Shown: positions 36,777-46,060 of the stretch, in pieces
Layout of the letters: each line of letters begins with the position of its first letter
Position numbering within the stretch: position 1 is the stretch's first letter
DNA from: Atopobiaceae bacterium
GTDB lineage: Bacteria; Actinomycetota; Coriobacteriia; Coriobacteriales; Atopobiaceae
NCBI GenBank assembly: GCA_017510785.1
Contig: JAFWMH010000024.1
Span: 62,001-126,000 of the forward strand
Direction: 5' to 3'
Length of the DNA stretch: 64,000 nt
The notes under the pieces: model-generated
What the model saw: only the letters and a program-made list of their open reading frames with translations
Told to the model about the DNA's origin: nothing
Databases searched by the model: none
Program-made: the position numbers and the translations under genes

Positions 36777-37930
36777 CTACTTCACGACGACCTTGCAGGT
36801 GACGGTCTTGCTCCCGGCCTTGTAGTTGGCGTTGCCGGCGGCGGTGACCTTGATCTTGATGGCGTAGGTGCCCTTCTTCGTGCCCCTCTTGACGGTGACC
36901 TTTCCGGTGGTCTTGTTCACGGTGAGGGCGGCGGAGCTGCCGGACGCCACCTTGGCGTAGCTGAGCGTGCCCTGCGCCTTCGCGATGGCGATGGGCCTCG
37001 CGACCGTGACGGCCTTCGTCTTGAGCGTGGCGAGGCTGGCCGTCCTGTTGGCGGCCTTCGCCGTCATGGGCTGCGCGGCCTTGGCGACGACGAGCTTCGC
37101 GGCGGCGCTGGTCTTGGCCGCGTGGTTGGCGTCGGCGGCGAGCGTGCCCTTGACGTAGTAGGTCTTGGCGGACTTCACGTTGACCGCGGCGACGGCCTTG
37201 GTGCACTTGGCGTCGGAGTAGTACTTGTAGGTCACCTTCCCGGCAGATCCGGACCTCGTCACCTTGCCCGTGTACGTCTGTGCCTTGCCGTTGTAGGTCT
37301 TCGTCTGCGCGGCGAGACCTATGGTAGAGGCGGCCTTGGTGATGCTCATCGCCCCCGATTCAAATATCACCTCGTAGTTTCCTTGCGACGCATTCCCCGT
37401 CACGAGAATGGCATACGTTCCAACGTTTTCACCGGATTTGCGATCCAGCGCGTAAACAACCTTGTCGCTCCCCACGAGACCAGTTACTTTGGCCGTGAGC
37501 GCAGGATCCTTCTCGCCGAATGCCTTTGTCTTATTCACTGCTTGCACTAATACAGGCCGACGCGCAATGGACCACGTGATTATTTTGTCGCCAGTCGTGC
37601 CATCGTACCAGTGTTTGTTTCCAACGAGAGTTGCCTTGGCAACGTAGTCTCCTGCATCTGTGGCGCTCGTCGTGCCAACGAGTGTGTAGTCTCCATCCGA
37701 TTCAATGCCAATCAGCTCCGCCCCGTTGTAAACAAGCCCTGTTTTGGCCGTCGGGATGTCCACGCCATCACCCACGGAGCGGTAAGTATCGGCCATGCCC
37801 GAGCGCGTATCGTGAATCTCACCCGCCGTGAACCACCTCAACTCGCTGTTCGACCACCACTTTCCGTTGGATGACGTTGCCTTGGGGAACCCGCCGTCCT
37901 CCGTCATCACATAGCCATCCCATTCGACTC
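36777..37930 (-). pseudogene. truncated MBG-repeat surface protein (C-terminal part only)
   Basis: The frame from about 37930 to the stop at 36777 encodes some 380 residues of MBG-type repeats (NKTKAFGEKDPALTAKVTG, GLVYNGAELIGIESDG). The last 185 residues are nearly identical to the end of the 1609-residue protein at 39475-44304 (KTYNGK..., then VTYKYYSDAKCTKAVAA and AGNANYKAGSK). There is no signal peptide or start with a ribosome site; upstream the frame runs antisense through the nuclease gene and makes no sense as protein. A normal terminator remains downstream. The gene appears to have lost its 5' part, perhaps when the nuclease cassette inserted. Confidence 0.7.
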
Positions 37931-38292
37931 GCGGATGACCTGTTCGGCGCCCAGAGGCCCGCAAACCGCAACACCGCCTCGCATGCGGTTGGCCGCTCGC
38001 CAGCAGCAAGGCGCACGAGCTCCCGGACGTCTGCGGTGCGGAGCTCGTCAGCAACTGGGAATAGCCGAGAAAGTGCTCCTCATGAGCTACCGCCATGGCT
38101 CGCCCCCTCGCCACCCAGACCCAGAGAGCAAACTCGTTCTTATATCTGGTGTAGTTGTCCACCAGTCGCGGGTATTCCACCAAATCTGCTAGCCACGGAT
38201 TGTTTTTATTATCGTGGAACGGAGCCGCACGGTGCCATTCAATATGAACCCCTATGAGTAGTCCTGCGGGAGCACAATCTGCCGGCATCTGG
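37931..38292. other. degenerate stretch upstream of the truncated MBG gene
   Basis: No complete gene. On the minus strand a frame around 37900-38065 reads LFPVADELRTADVRELVRLA and RFAGLWAPN, which looks like real protein but has no start and is in a different frame from the MBG part. This suggests an old frameshift or a fusion of two gene remnants. Confidence 0.4.
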
Positions 38293-38323
38293 GCCGTCTG
38301 CTTTACGCCGTAAAGCAGACGGC
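38293..38323. repeat. 14-bp perfect palindrome with 3-base loop
   Basis: GCCGTCTGCTTTAC (38293-38306), loop GCC, then the exact complement to 38323. It lies 9 bases upstream of the extended -10 of the nuclease gene, so it covers the -35 area. It could be an operator, a terminator for leftward reading, or a cassette boundary. Confidence 0.7.
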
Positions 38324-38328
38324 TCCCA

Positions 38329-38337
38329 TGGTACAAT
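38329..38337 (+). promoter_or_regulatory. extended -10 of the nuclease gene
   Basis: TGGTACAAT (TGN plus TACAAT, 38329-38337) lies 17 bases before the ATG at 38355, with GCAGGAGGAACG as ribosome site between. No good -35 is visible; the position is taken by a palindrome. Confidence 0.4.
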
Positions 38338-38354
38338 GCAGGAGGAACGAAGAG

Positions 38355-39068
38355 ATGCCAGAGCCAACCATAACACCAGGAGGGAAAACGCAAGATGCCG
38401 AACAAGCTTGGAAGGACCACTGGCATCCGGGCTTTCTTGGTGCGATGGAACTCGAGTTCCGCGAGTACAGGCGGAGCCTGGACTTCGACGACGAGCACAC
38501 CCTCAGCAAGGAACCGCTGAGGATAGACCTGCTCATCATCAAGAAGGAGAAGGGCGTCGCCATCGCCAACTAGATCGGCGAGATCTTCCGCGGGCACAAT
38601 GTGGTCGAGTACAAGTCCCCCGACGACGGCATCACGATAGACGACTACTACAAGACGATGGCCTACGCGTATCTCTACAAGGCCATGGGGAGAACCGTCG
38701 ACGAGATCTTGGGGGACGAGCTCACCGTTACCATGGTAAGAGACACCCACCCGAAAGCGCTTTTCAGGAGAATCGGGGAATACGGAGGCACCGCAGAGGA
38801 GAAGTACCCCGGCGTGTATCACGTCTCGGGAATCTTCAACACCCCCTCGCAGGTCATCGTGACAAGCGAGCTCGACCCGCACCTGCACTCGAGCCTGCGC
38901 GTTCTCACGAAGCGCGCGAGGATAGAGGACGTGAAGGCCTTCCTGAGGATGGCGCGGGAATTCACGGAGCCGGGGGACAGGCGAAACGCAGATGCCGTAC
39001 TGCAGCTAAGCGTCTCCGCCAACAACGGTGTGTACGAAGGAGGGATGTCGCCATGTGCGAGGCATTGA
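38355..39068 (+). pseudogene. PD-(D/E)XK nuclease/transposase-family gene interrupted by an in-frame TAG
   Basis: Reads MPEPTITPGGKTQDAEQAWK to IANstop, then, in the same frame, IGEIFRGHNVVEYKSPDDG to CARH. Together this is one protein of the Rpn/PD-(D/E)XK transposase-like family common in anaerobic Firmicutes and Coriobacteriia: the Asp of LRIDLLII and the E-x-K of VVEYKS give the nuclease core, followed by IDDYYKTMAYAYLYK. The TAG at 38571-38573 falls between the two catalytic motifs, where relatives usually have Lys, so a single AAG to TAG change would explain it. Ribosome site and promoter look intact, which suggests a recent loss, or readthrough. Confidence 0.75.
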
Positions 39069-39238
39069 GGGAACTGATGAAGGATGAGATTCGGGAAGAG
39101 AAACAGAAGGCCATCGACATCGCCCTCGTGGCTGCGGTCAGGAGCCTCATGGAGAAGGGCGGGGTCAGCGCGTCCGAGGCCATGAACCTGATAGGCGTCC
39201 CACCCACAGACCAGCTGCGCTACGCGCCCATCATCTGA
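39053..39238 (+). CDS. 61-residue protein overlapping the end of the nuclease gene
   Basis: MCEALRELMKDEIREEKQKA to the end LRYAPII, with a strong AAGGAGGG site 8 bases before the ATG. It overlaps the last 16 bases of the nuclease frame. Charged helical start, then a short helical unit (SASEAMNLIGVPPTDQ). In related systems this sequence is often the C-terminal tail of the nuclease protein itself, so a frameshift split is the alternative to a separate gene. Confidence 0.6.
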   Translation: MCEALRELMKDEIREEKQKAIDIALVAAVRSLMEKGGVSASEAMNLIGVPPTDQLRYAPII

Positions 39239-39263
39239 GAACCGCTTGGCGGGAGCGCGTCGG

Positions 39264-39378
39264 GCAGTTCGACTCTCGTACCGACTCGTACAACAGCGTC
39301 AGGCTCAGGCTTGGCCCAACGTTTTCAGACTCCCTGATAGAGATGCTGGGCGAGAGGCGGGTCTATGGATGGAGCTGA
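39264..39378 (+). pseudogene. possible gene fragment
   Basis: A frame reading QFDSRTDSYNSVRLRLG then TFSDSLIEMLGERRVYGWS and a stop at 39376-39378. It looks protein-like but has no start or ribosome site. It may be a C-terminal remnant; family unknown. Confidence 0.25.
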
Positions 39379-39400
39379 GCACGATGCCCACAAACTGTCA

Positions 39401-39455
39401 ATCGGACGGAGTCCCCCCGTGATTGGCCCGGCAATCACGGGGGACTCCGTCCGAT
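39401..39455. terminator. 24-bp near-perfect hairpin between the nuclease cassette and the large surface gene
   Basis: Arms 39401-39425 and 39432-39455 pair over 24 bases with a single bulged C and a 6-base loop. It lies 20 bases after the stop of the 39475-44304 gene (minus strand) and at the end of the rightward nuclease region. No T-run follows. Confidence 0.65.
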
Positions 39456-39474
39456 CGGTGCGGTACAGCCAGCG

Positions 39475-42400
39475 CTACTTCACGACCACCTTGCAAGTGA
39501 CGTTCTTGCTGCCGGCCTTGTAGTTGGCATTACCGGCGGCGGCCACCTTTATCTTGATAGTGTAGGTGCCCTTCTTGGTGCCCTTCTTCACCGTCACCTT
39601 GCCGGTGGTCTTGTTCACGGTGAGGGCTGCGGAGCTGCCGCTCGCGACCTTGGCGTAGCTGAGCGTGCCCTGCGCCTTCGATATGGTGATCGGCCTCGCC
39701 ACCGTGACGGCCTTGGTCTTGAGCGTGGCGAAGCTCGCCGTCTTGTTGGCCGCGGTCGCGGTCATGGGCTGGGTGGCCTTCGCGATGATGAACTTGGCGG
39801 CGTCGCTCGTCTTACCCGTGTGGTTGGCGTCGGCGGCGAGCGTGCCCTTGACGTAGTAGGTCTTGGTGGCCTTCACGCTCGTCGCGGCGACGGCCTTCGT
39901 GCACTTGGCGTCCGAGTAGTACTTGTAGGTCACCTTGCCAGTCGAGCCCGTCTTCGTCACCTTGCCGCTATAAGCGAGCACCTTGCCGTTGTAGGTCTTG
40001 GTCTGCGCGGCGAGCGAGATGGTGGAGGCCTTCTTGGCTATTGTGAATGTCACCGACCTCGTGCCCGTGTAGTTTCCCTTGCCCGTTATGGTGACGGTCG
40101 CGGTGCCTGCGTTCACGTTGTTCTTGTACGCGAGCGTGTAGTCCGTGCCTAGCACGAGGGTCTTCGACCCGTCCTTCACCGTGGGCTTGGGCGTGAGCGC
40201 CTTGCCGGTGTAGGTCTGCGCCTTCGGGGCGGTCACGGTAAGCTTGGCGACGCTCTTGGCAATCTTGAACGTGACGCTTCGGCTGCCTGTGAAGTTGCCC
40301 TTACCCGTTATCGTGATGGTCGCCGTACCCAGATTCACGTTATTCTTGTACGCGAGCGCATAGTCGGTGCCCTCCTTGAGAGTGGCCCCTGAGTACGTGA
40401 TCTTCGGCTTAGGCGTTATCGCGCTGCCCGTGTAGAGCTGCATCGCAACGGATGCGACGGTCGCATTGGCAACGGAGAGCGGAGCGATACTCCACTGGAT
40501 GGTCTTCGCCGCATACGTTCCGTCGGCCCAGCAGTGGTTGCCATCAGGTGTAGCCGTAGGCTTGTAGGTACCCGCGTTCGTCGCCGATGTCGTGCCAGAA
40601 AGACTATAGCCCGTACCGACCGTAACACCCGTCTGCGCCTTGCCGTTATAGGTGCAGTTCGTAGCCTTGGGAACGGCAATCACGGCGCGCGCAATCGTTA
40701 AGGTGCCAGACTTGAACGCCACCGCATAGTTGCCCTGCTCGGCGTCGCCTGCCGCCGTAATGGCGTACGTCCCAACGTTGTTGCCCGCCTCGCGCGAGAG
40801 CGCGTACTCGACCACGTCGTCGGCGAGCGTGCCAGTTACCGTCGCCGTGAGGTCGGGGTCAGCGTCGCCGTATACCTTGGACTTGTCGTCGGCCCTCACC
40901 GTGACGGCCTTGCGCGCGATGGACCAGGCAATCTCCTTCGCCTCGGTCGTACCGTCATCCCACACGTAGCCATCCTTGAGCGTCGCCGTCACCAGGTAGT
41001 CGCCCGCGTCCGTGGCCGAAGCCGCGCCGGAGAGCGTATAGCCCTCGCCCGGCTCGACGCCCACCTGCTCGGTGCCGTCGTAGACAAGCCCGCTCGCTGC
41101 GACAGGAATGGCAATCTGCGTTGCAGGCGCTTCCTCAATCGTGAGAGTGCCCGGCTGGTACGTAACGGTATAGTTGCCCTGCCCCACATCGCCGGTCGGC
41201 GTGATGGCGTACGCGCCTACGTCCTCACCGGCCTCTCGTGCAAGCACGAATGCAACTTCGTCGTCACCAACGAGTCCCGTCACCGTCGCCGTGAGTTCGG
41301 GATCGTCTTCGCCGTAGGCCTTGGTCTTGTCATCCGCCCTCACCGTAACGGACTTGGGCGCAATGGACCAGGCAATGGACTTGTCTTCGGTCGAACCGTC
41401 GCTCCAGCAGTAGTTATCTAAGAGGCTCACGGGAGTCTCGTAACTACCCACTTTCGTAGCCGCCGACGGATAATCACACAAATATCCCTCACCGGTCTCG
41501 ACGCCTACCTGTTCCTCGCCGTTATAGACAAGCCCGGCATTTGCGGTCGGAACGTTGATGGGCTTAGGCGCGATGTACCACACAAGTTGCTTAGTCTCGT
41601 AGGTTCCATCCTTCCAGCAGTGGTTCTTATCGGGCGTGACGGTGGCATCGTACGTGCCCGCATCCATCGCTCCTACAACACCTACGAGGGAATAGCCTGG
41701 GTAGCCCTCGCCCTTTTCGATGCCAATTTGCCTGGCACCGTTGTAAACAAGGCCCTCAGCCACCGCGGGAAGGTCAATCGGCATGCGTGCGATGGACCAT
41801 GAAATCTCCTTCGCGTCAGTCGAGCCATCCGCCCATACGTAGCCACTCTTAAGCGTCGCCGTAGCAATGTAGTCGCCCGCTACCATCGCTACCGTCGTGC
41901 CACCAAGCGTGTACCCAGCACCTTCCTCGACGCCCACCTGATCGTCGCCATTGTAAACGAGCCCGGCTAATCCAGTCGGCACAGCTACGGGCACGAGCTC
42001 GGATGCCTTCACAATCGTGAAGGTACCCGGCTTAAATGTCACTGCGTAGTTTCCCTGCTCGGCGCCGCCCGTAGCCGTAATTGCGTACGTCCCAGCGTCC
42101 TCCCCAGCCGCGCGCGAGAGCTCGTAAGCCACCTGGTCGCCACCAAGCGTACCCTCCACCATGGCCGTAAGCTCGGGGTCGGCCTCGCCGTAGGCTTTGG
42201 CTTTGTCGTCTGCCGAGACGGTAACCGCCTTGCGGGCGATGGACCACTCGATGGACTTGTCTTCTGACGTGCCGTCATCCCAGACATACCCGTCCTTGAG
42301 TATCGCCGTAGCAATGTAGTCGCCCGCATTCGTGGCCGAGGTCGCACCGGAGAGCGCGTAGCCCTCGCCCGCAGCAACGCCCACTTGTGCATCGCCATTG

Positions 42401-44304
42401 TAGACAAGCCCGCTCGCAGCAGCAGGAACGGAGATTTGCGTCGCAGGCACTTGGCCAATCGTGAGGGTACCCGGCTGATACGCAACCGTATAGTTCCCCT
42501 GCTCGGCAGCACCAGACGCCACTATTGCGTACTCACCAGGCTCCTCGCCAGCCGCACGCGAGAGCTCGTAAGCCACCTGGTCGCTGCCAAGCGTGCCCTC
42601 CACCGTGGCCGTGAGCTCGGGGTCGGCCTCGCCATACTCCTTGGCCTTGTCGTCGGCCGAGACGGTGACTACCTTGCGTGCAATTGTGTAGGCGCCAGTC
42701 GCCGAGCCTTCGTAGTCACCCAGACCACTAACCGTTACCATTACCTCACCCGCATTACGCGGATTCGCAGGTTCATACGATACGGCGTAGTCTACGTCCT
42801 TGGTAAGCGTCTCTCCGTCAAGGATGACAATCGGCGCAAGCTTTTGCACCTCGCCGTTGTACGTGGGCTCGCTTGCGAAAGTAACCGTTGCATCCTCGAG
42901 CGATACGGATTGGGCCACGGGACCGGCATATGCCGAGTCGGCATAAGCGAGCGCCTCGTCGGGGTAATTTGCCCTCGTATCCGCGTCGTAGTTATATACG
43001 ATGCTGCTCGCCGGCAGATACGACGAGCTGCCCTCTGCCACGGGACGCTGCTTCGTGGTAAACGTATAGGTTGTGTCCACGCTCCCTGCGGGACCATACG
43101 CCATAAACAGCTCGTTGGGGAAGCCAACTGAATAGTTATTAGTCTCCACGTCGCCATCGCAGTTGGTGACGTCCACCATATAGTTGCGCCCGTCATCCAT
43201 GTTCACGATGTTCCACATGTGCGCCCCAGCGCCGGTGCCTCCGCTCATGTTGCCCGACACGAGCAAACACTCGACGTTACGCAATCCCGAAAGGTCGCAC
43301 AGGTACTTAAACGCCTTGGAATACCCCTCGCACACCACCGTCGTATTCGGATCGTTGTCGAGCGCCCAAATGAGCTGCCAGGGGTTCTTCGAGGAAACTT
43401 GGCCTTGGGCCGCGGCCGTATTGTACGACACGCGATTGCAAATCTCGTCCTTGTATGCCTTCAACCTCTCGTAGGCAGGCAGGTTTGCATACTGGTTTAC
43501 GATGGACTGGGCATTGTTGAAGGCGTCTTGCACGGCGCTCAGCACGTCGGACCGCACGGTAGTGGCCGAGCCGCCCTCAGCATAGTCGGCAGAAACAACA
43601 AACGAGATGCTCCATGTGGAACCCTCGGGACAATACAGTACATACTGCCCGTTTTGTCCTCCCGCTCCAAAACCGCCCGATAAGCCACAGCTGTTACCCT
43701 GGGTTTTGTCGAACCAGTACAAATCGTACGGACAATCGGCAAGAAGTGCGCGCACCACACGACTCGCATTGACTTCCATGCGAGCTGAAGCGGCTGCCAT
43801 CGCATCGTTAGAAATCTGACCGTTCTCAACAATCGCGTCCACGCCCAAAGCCGCCGCTGTCCACGGGCCATTGTAGCCCAAATCGGTGATGGGAATCTCA
43901 AACACCGTGCTCTGGCGCCGACCAGCAGCAACTTCTTCAATCATGGGTTTGAGCTTGTTGTAGGCCAACAAATCGTTGCCCTCGAGCGACTCAGCAGCGC
44001 TCTGCTCGACTGCCTCGATTTCGCCTACGTCGCTCGATCCCTCAGGCAGCGTCTCGGCAACAAGCTTTTGCACGTAACCCGTAAACAGGTCGTCGTTGGA
44101 AGGACCATCGTCGGTAGCCGCGAACTCCTCCACAGGAAGCGATCCTGTAAGTTCGGGCATGTTAGAATCTTGCGCCTGCTCCGCCTGCTCCTGCATCTGC
44201 GCGAGCGCAGAAGCGGGCAAGCCCCCAAACGTCATTATCACCGAAAGCCCGACCGCCAACACTGTGCGCGCCCTTACACGCGTTCGTTGTTTGCACCCAT
44301 TCAT
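39475..44304 (-). CDS. secreted 1609-residue protein: transglutaminase-like domain plus MBG repeats
   Basis: A very large exported protein. Signal peptide at 1-36 (ends PASALAQ). Residues of about 200-400 form a transglutaminase-like domain: VVCEGYSKAF (Cys325), AHMWNIV (His362) and VDVTNCDGD (Asp near 379) supply the Cys-His-Asp triad. From about 475 on, MBG-type units of about 75-80 residues repeat (KAYGEADPELTA..., LVYNGDAQVGVAAGEGY), then YTGKALTPKP-type units. The last 185 residues match the truncated protein at 36777. No LPXTG, SLH or ChW anchor is seen, so attachment is unexplained. The ATG follows GGGAGGATACC. Possible role: cross-linking or proteolysis at the cell surface. Confidence 0.85.
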   Translation of the reverse strand: MNGCKQRTRVRARTVLAVGLSVIMTFGGLPASALAQMQEQAEQAQDSNMPELTGSLPVEEFAATDDGPSNDDLFTGYVQKLVAETLPEGSSDVGEIEAVEQSAAESLEGNDLLAYNKLKPMIEEVAAGRRQSTVFEIPITDLGYNGPWTAAALGVDAIVENGQISNDAMAAASARMEVNASRVVRALLADCPYDLYWFDKTQGNSCGLSGGFGAGGQNGQYVLYCPEGSTWSISFVVSADYAEGGSATTVRSDVLSAVQDAFNNAQSIVNQYANLPAYERLKAYKDEICNRVSYNTAAAQGQVSSKNPWQLIWALDNDPNTTVVCEGYSKAFKYLCDLSGLRNVECLLVSGNMSGGTGAGAHMWNIVNMDDGRNYMVDVTNCDGDVETNNYSVGFPNELFMAYGPAGSVDTTYTFTTKQRPVAEGSSSYLPASSIVYNYDADTRANYPDEALAYADSAYAGPVAQSVSLEDATVTFASEPTYNGEVQKLAPIVILDGETLTKDVDYAVSYEPANPRNAGEVMVTVSGLGDYEGSATGAYTIARKVVTVSADDKAKEYGEADPELTATVEGTLGSDQVAYELSRAAGEEPGEYAIVASGAAEQGNYTVAYQPGTLTIGQVPATQISVPAAASGLVYNGDAQVGVAAGEGYALSGATSATNAGDYIATAILKDGYVWDDGTSEDKSIEWSIARKAVTVSADDKAKAYGEADPELTAMVEGTLGGDQVAYELSRAAGEDAGTYAITATGGAEQGNYAVTFKPGTFTIVKASELVPVAVPTGLAGLVYNGDDQVGVEEGAGYTLGGTTVAMVAGDYIATATLKSGYVWADGSTDAKEISWSIARMPIDLPAVAEGLVYNGARQIGIEKGEGYPGYSLVGVVGAMDAGTYDATVTPDKNHCWKDGTYETKQLVWYIAPKPINVPTANAGLVYNGEEQVGVETGEGYLCDYPSAATKVGSYETPVSLLDNYCWSDGSTEDKSIAWSIAPKSVTVRADDKTKAYGEDDPELTATVTGLVGDDEVAFVLAREAGEDVGAYAITPTGDVGQGNYTVTYQPGTLTIEEAPATQIAIPVAASGLVYDGTEQVGVEPGEGYTLSGAASATDAGDYLVTATLKDGYVWDDGTTEAKEIAWSIARKAVTVRADDKSKVYGDADPDLTATVTGTLADDVVEYALSREAGNNVGTYAITAAGDAEQGNYAVAFKSGTLTIARAVIAVPKATNCTYNGKAQTGVTVGTGYSLSGTTSATNAGTYKPTATPDGNHCWADGTYAAKTIQWSIAPLSVANATVASVAMQLYTGSAITPKPKITYSGATLKEGTDYALAYKNNVNLGTATITITGKGNFTGSRSVTFKIAKSVAKLTVTAPKAQTYTGKALTPKPTVKDGSKTLVLGTDYTLAYKNNVNAGTATVTITGKGNYTGTRSVTFTIAKKASTISLAAQTKTYNGKVLAYSGKVTKTGSTGKVTYKYYSDAKCTKAVAATSVKATKTYYVKGTLAADANHTGKTSDAAKFIIAKATQPMTATAANKTASFATLKTKAVTVARPITISKAQGTLSYAKVASGSSAALTVNKTTGKVTVKKGTKKGTYTIKIKVAAAGNANYKAGSKNVTCKVVVK

Positions 44305-44395
44305 GGTATCCTCCCGTTCGTGCCTTCAAGCTATATGCAGTTATCTTTAGTATACGATAATACCCATCCGTCCACCATGGTCAGAAGGCATAAAC

Positions 44396-45907
44396 CTAAT
44401 GCAACCGATACACACCCAGCTCCAAGGCATCGCGTGTGCCAGCGGTAACCCGCACGCGCTCGTCGGCACGCACGCCCACCACCCATAGCACCGCACCACG
44501 CGGACCTGCATGCACAACCGGCACGCCGCCACGATCGGCCGCAGGAATCTTGGCGTCGTTGAGAAGGTCCGAGAGGAGCTTGGATTGCCCGTGCATCCCC
44601 AAAGGGCACAGCACCTCCCCCTGCGATGGCGCATCCACCCATAGTCGCCCTCCCGTGGTGGGATCGACCCCGGCCGCCTTTGCGTCGAGCAACACCGACG
44701 CACCAGCCCACTCACTGCCGTGCGCTCGCGCCACGCCAACGGCATCGCTTCCCGCATCAATCGTACACAGCCGCGCCCGAAGCACCCGGCCATCCGCAAG
44801 CTCCAACTCGCCCGGCACCTCGAGCCAAGCGCCTTCCAAGGTAGCGCCCGACTCGTGGGCACGAACAAACAACAGCCCATACTCCACGCGCGCGTCCACC
44901 GCAAGCGGAAGTGCCACCGAACCACGCCCTGCCGAAACGAGCCGCAGCACCGCCTCGATGTGGCGAGCCTCCAAGCGCGCAGCCGGACACACCGCAAGAA
45001 TCGCCTGCCGCACCACGCGCCGCGCAATTACGACCTCGCAAGCAGCAAGTCGCTCCGCGTCGAGCGCACGCATGCCCTCCGCCTCGCGTCGTGTGAGGTC
45101 GCGCAGCGTACGAGCCGCCTTCGCGTGCAAATAGGAGTCCTCGTCGGAAAGAATATCGCACGTCGTGGAGAGCGATGCCACCACGCGCGGGTTGCGTGCC
45201 TCTACCACCGGCATCACCTCATGGCGCACAAAGGCCCGCAGGTAGCGGGTGTCCTCGTTGGTCGCGTCCTCGCGCCACACGATGCCGCGCATCCTAAGCA
45301 TCTCGCAGAGCTCGCGATGCGTGCGCTCCAGCAAGGGGCGCACGATTCGATTTCGCCTGCGTGGGATGGAACTCAATCCCGCAGGGCCCGTACCACGAAT
45401 CGCATTCATAAAGAACGTCTCCGCGCGGTCGTTCGCCGTATGGGCGGTTACGATGCGCGCCGCCGAGCGTGCGGTTCCCGCGGCGTCGCTCAGCTCGTTG
45501 GCAAGGCGCACCGCCTCGGCGTAGCGCGCCTCGCGACCGACGTTCTCCGCGTTTCCGTCCGACCCCTGGGCCGCCACGAGCGCCGCCACGTCCACGCGAC
45601 GGACGGTACACGGAATTCCGAACCGCGCCGCAAGTTCGAGCACGAACTCCTCGTCTTCTTGCGCGTCGAGTCCCCGCAGCTGATGGTTTACATGCAGCAC
45701 ATGCAGCCGCTCACGCGCAATGCGCGCGTCTCCTCGCCCATCGTCGATGTCGAGCGTAGACGTAGCGGCCATCACGAGAAGCGCCGTGGAATCTGCCCCT
45801 CCCGAAACCATAAGCACCACCGGCGCTCGCAACTCGTCATTGGGAATCCCCGACGGACGCTCGAATCGCCTTCCATCGGCTGCGTATCTGCGACTAACAC
45901 TTGGCAT
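44396..45907 (-). CDS. tilS: tRNA(Ile)-lysidine synthetase
   Basis: A 503-residue PP-loop ATPase that changes C34 of the AUA-reading tRNA(Ile) to lysidine. The P-loop SGGADSTAL is at about residues 34-42, LHVLHVNHQLRG follows, and the C-terminal TilS domains are present (DLLNDAKIPAADRGGVPVV). Length is usual. The ATG at 45907 follows GAAGGAGA; the frame open for 426 bases further upstream has no ribosome site and would cross the promoter and the next gene. It is followed on the minus strand by nothing related; the more usual hpt-ftsH neighbours are absent. Confidence 0.92.
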   Translation of the reverse strand: MPSVSRRYAADGRRFERPSGIPNDELRAPVVLMVSGGADSTALLVMAATSTLDIDDGRGDARIARERLHVLHVNHQLRGLDAQEDEEFVLELAARFGIPCTVRRVDVAALVAAQGSDGNAENVGREARYAEAVRLANELSDAAGTARSAARIVTAHTANDRAETFFMNAIRGTGPAGLSSIPRRRNRIVRPLLERTHRELCEMLRMRGIVWREDATNEDTRYLRAFVRHEVMPVVEARNPRVVASLSTTCDILSDEDSYLHAKAARTLRDLTRREAEGMRALDAERLAACEVVIARRVVRQAILAVCPAARLEARHIEAVLRLVSAGRGSVALPLAVDARVEYGLLFVRAHESGATLEGAWLEVPGELELADGRVLRARLCTIDAGSDAVGVARAHGSEWAGASVLLDAKAAGVDPTTGGRLWVDAPSQGEVLCPLGMHGQSKLLSDLLNDAKIPAADRGGVPVVHAGPRGAVLWVVGVRADERVRVTAGTRDALELGVYRLH

Positions 45908-45928
45908 ATTCTCTCCTTCGACGTACCC

Positions 45929-45937
45929 AGTGTAGCA
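45929..45937 (-). promoter_or_regulatory. extended -10 of tilS
   Basis: On the minus strand TTTGCTACACT gives TGC plus TACACT (45934-45929). The -35 area is weak (CGTTGT at N16). The leader would be about 15 bases. Confidence 0.4.
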
Positions 45938-46060
45938 AACGCGAGGGACAACAACGCGCGGGCATGTGTCCCACCCCTCATGTACAATCGGGATAACGTT
46001 CGGCAATGAGGTGAAACAAGTTCCACGGGGAGTTTGTTTCGCATCCACAAAGGAAACAGC

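Noticed and set aside
36192..37550. 452-residue open frame on the plus strand
   Set aside because: Half is antisense to the truncated MBG gene; the rest is Arg/Gly-rich with no start signal or motif.
38571..38573. TAG read as pyrrolysine or another recoded residue
   Set aside because: No PylRS/PylT or recoding element is visible, and other genes here use TAG as a normal stop (leuA operon genes, clpB neighbours).
37931..38888. N-terminal extension of the truncated MBG frame
   Set aside because: It runs antisense through the nuclease gene, with no protein-like features or signal peptide.
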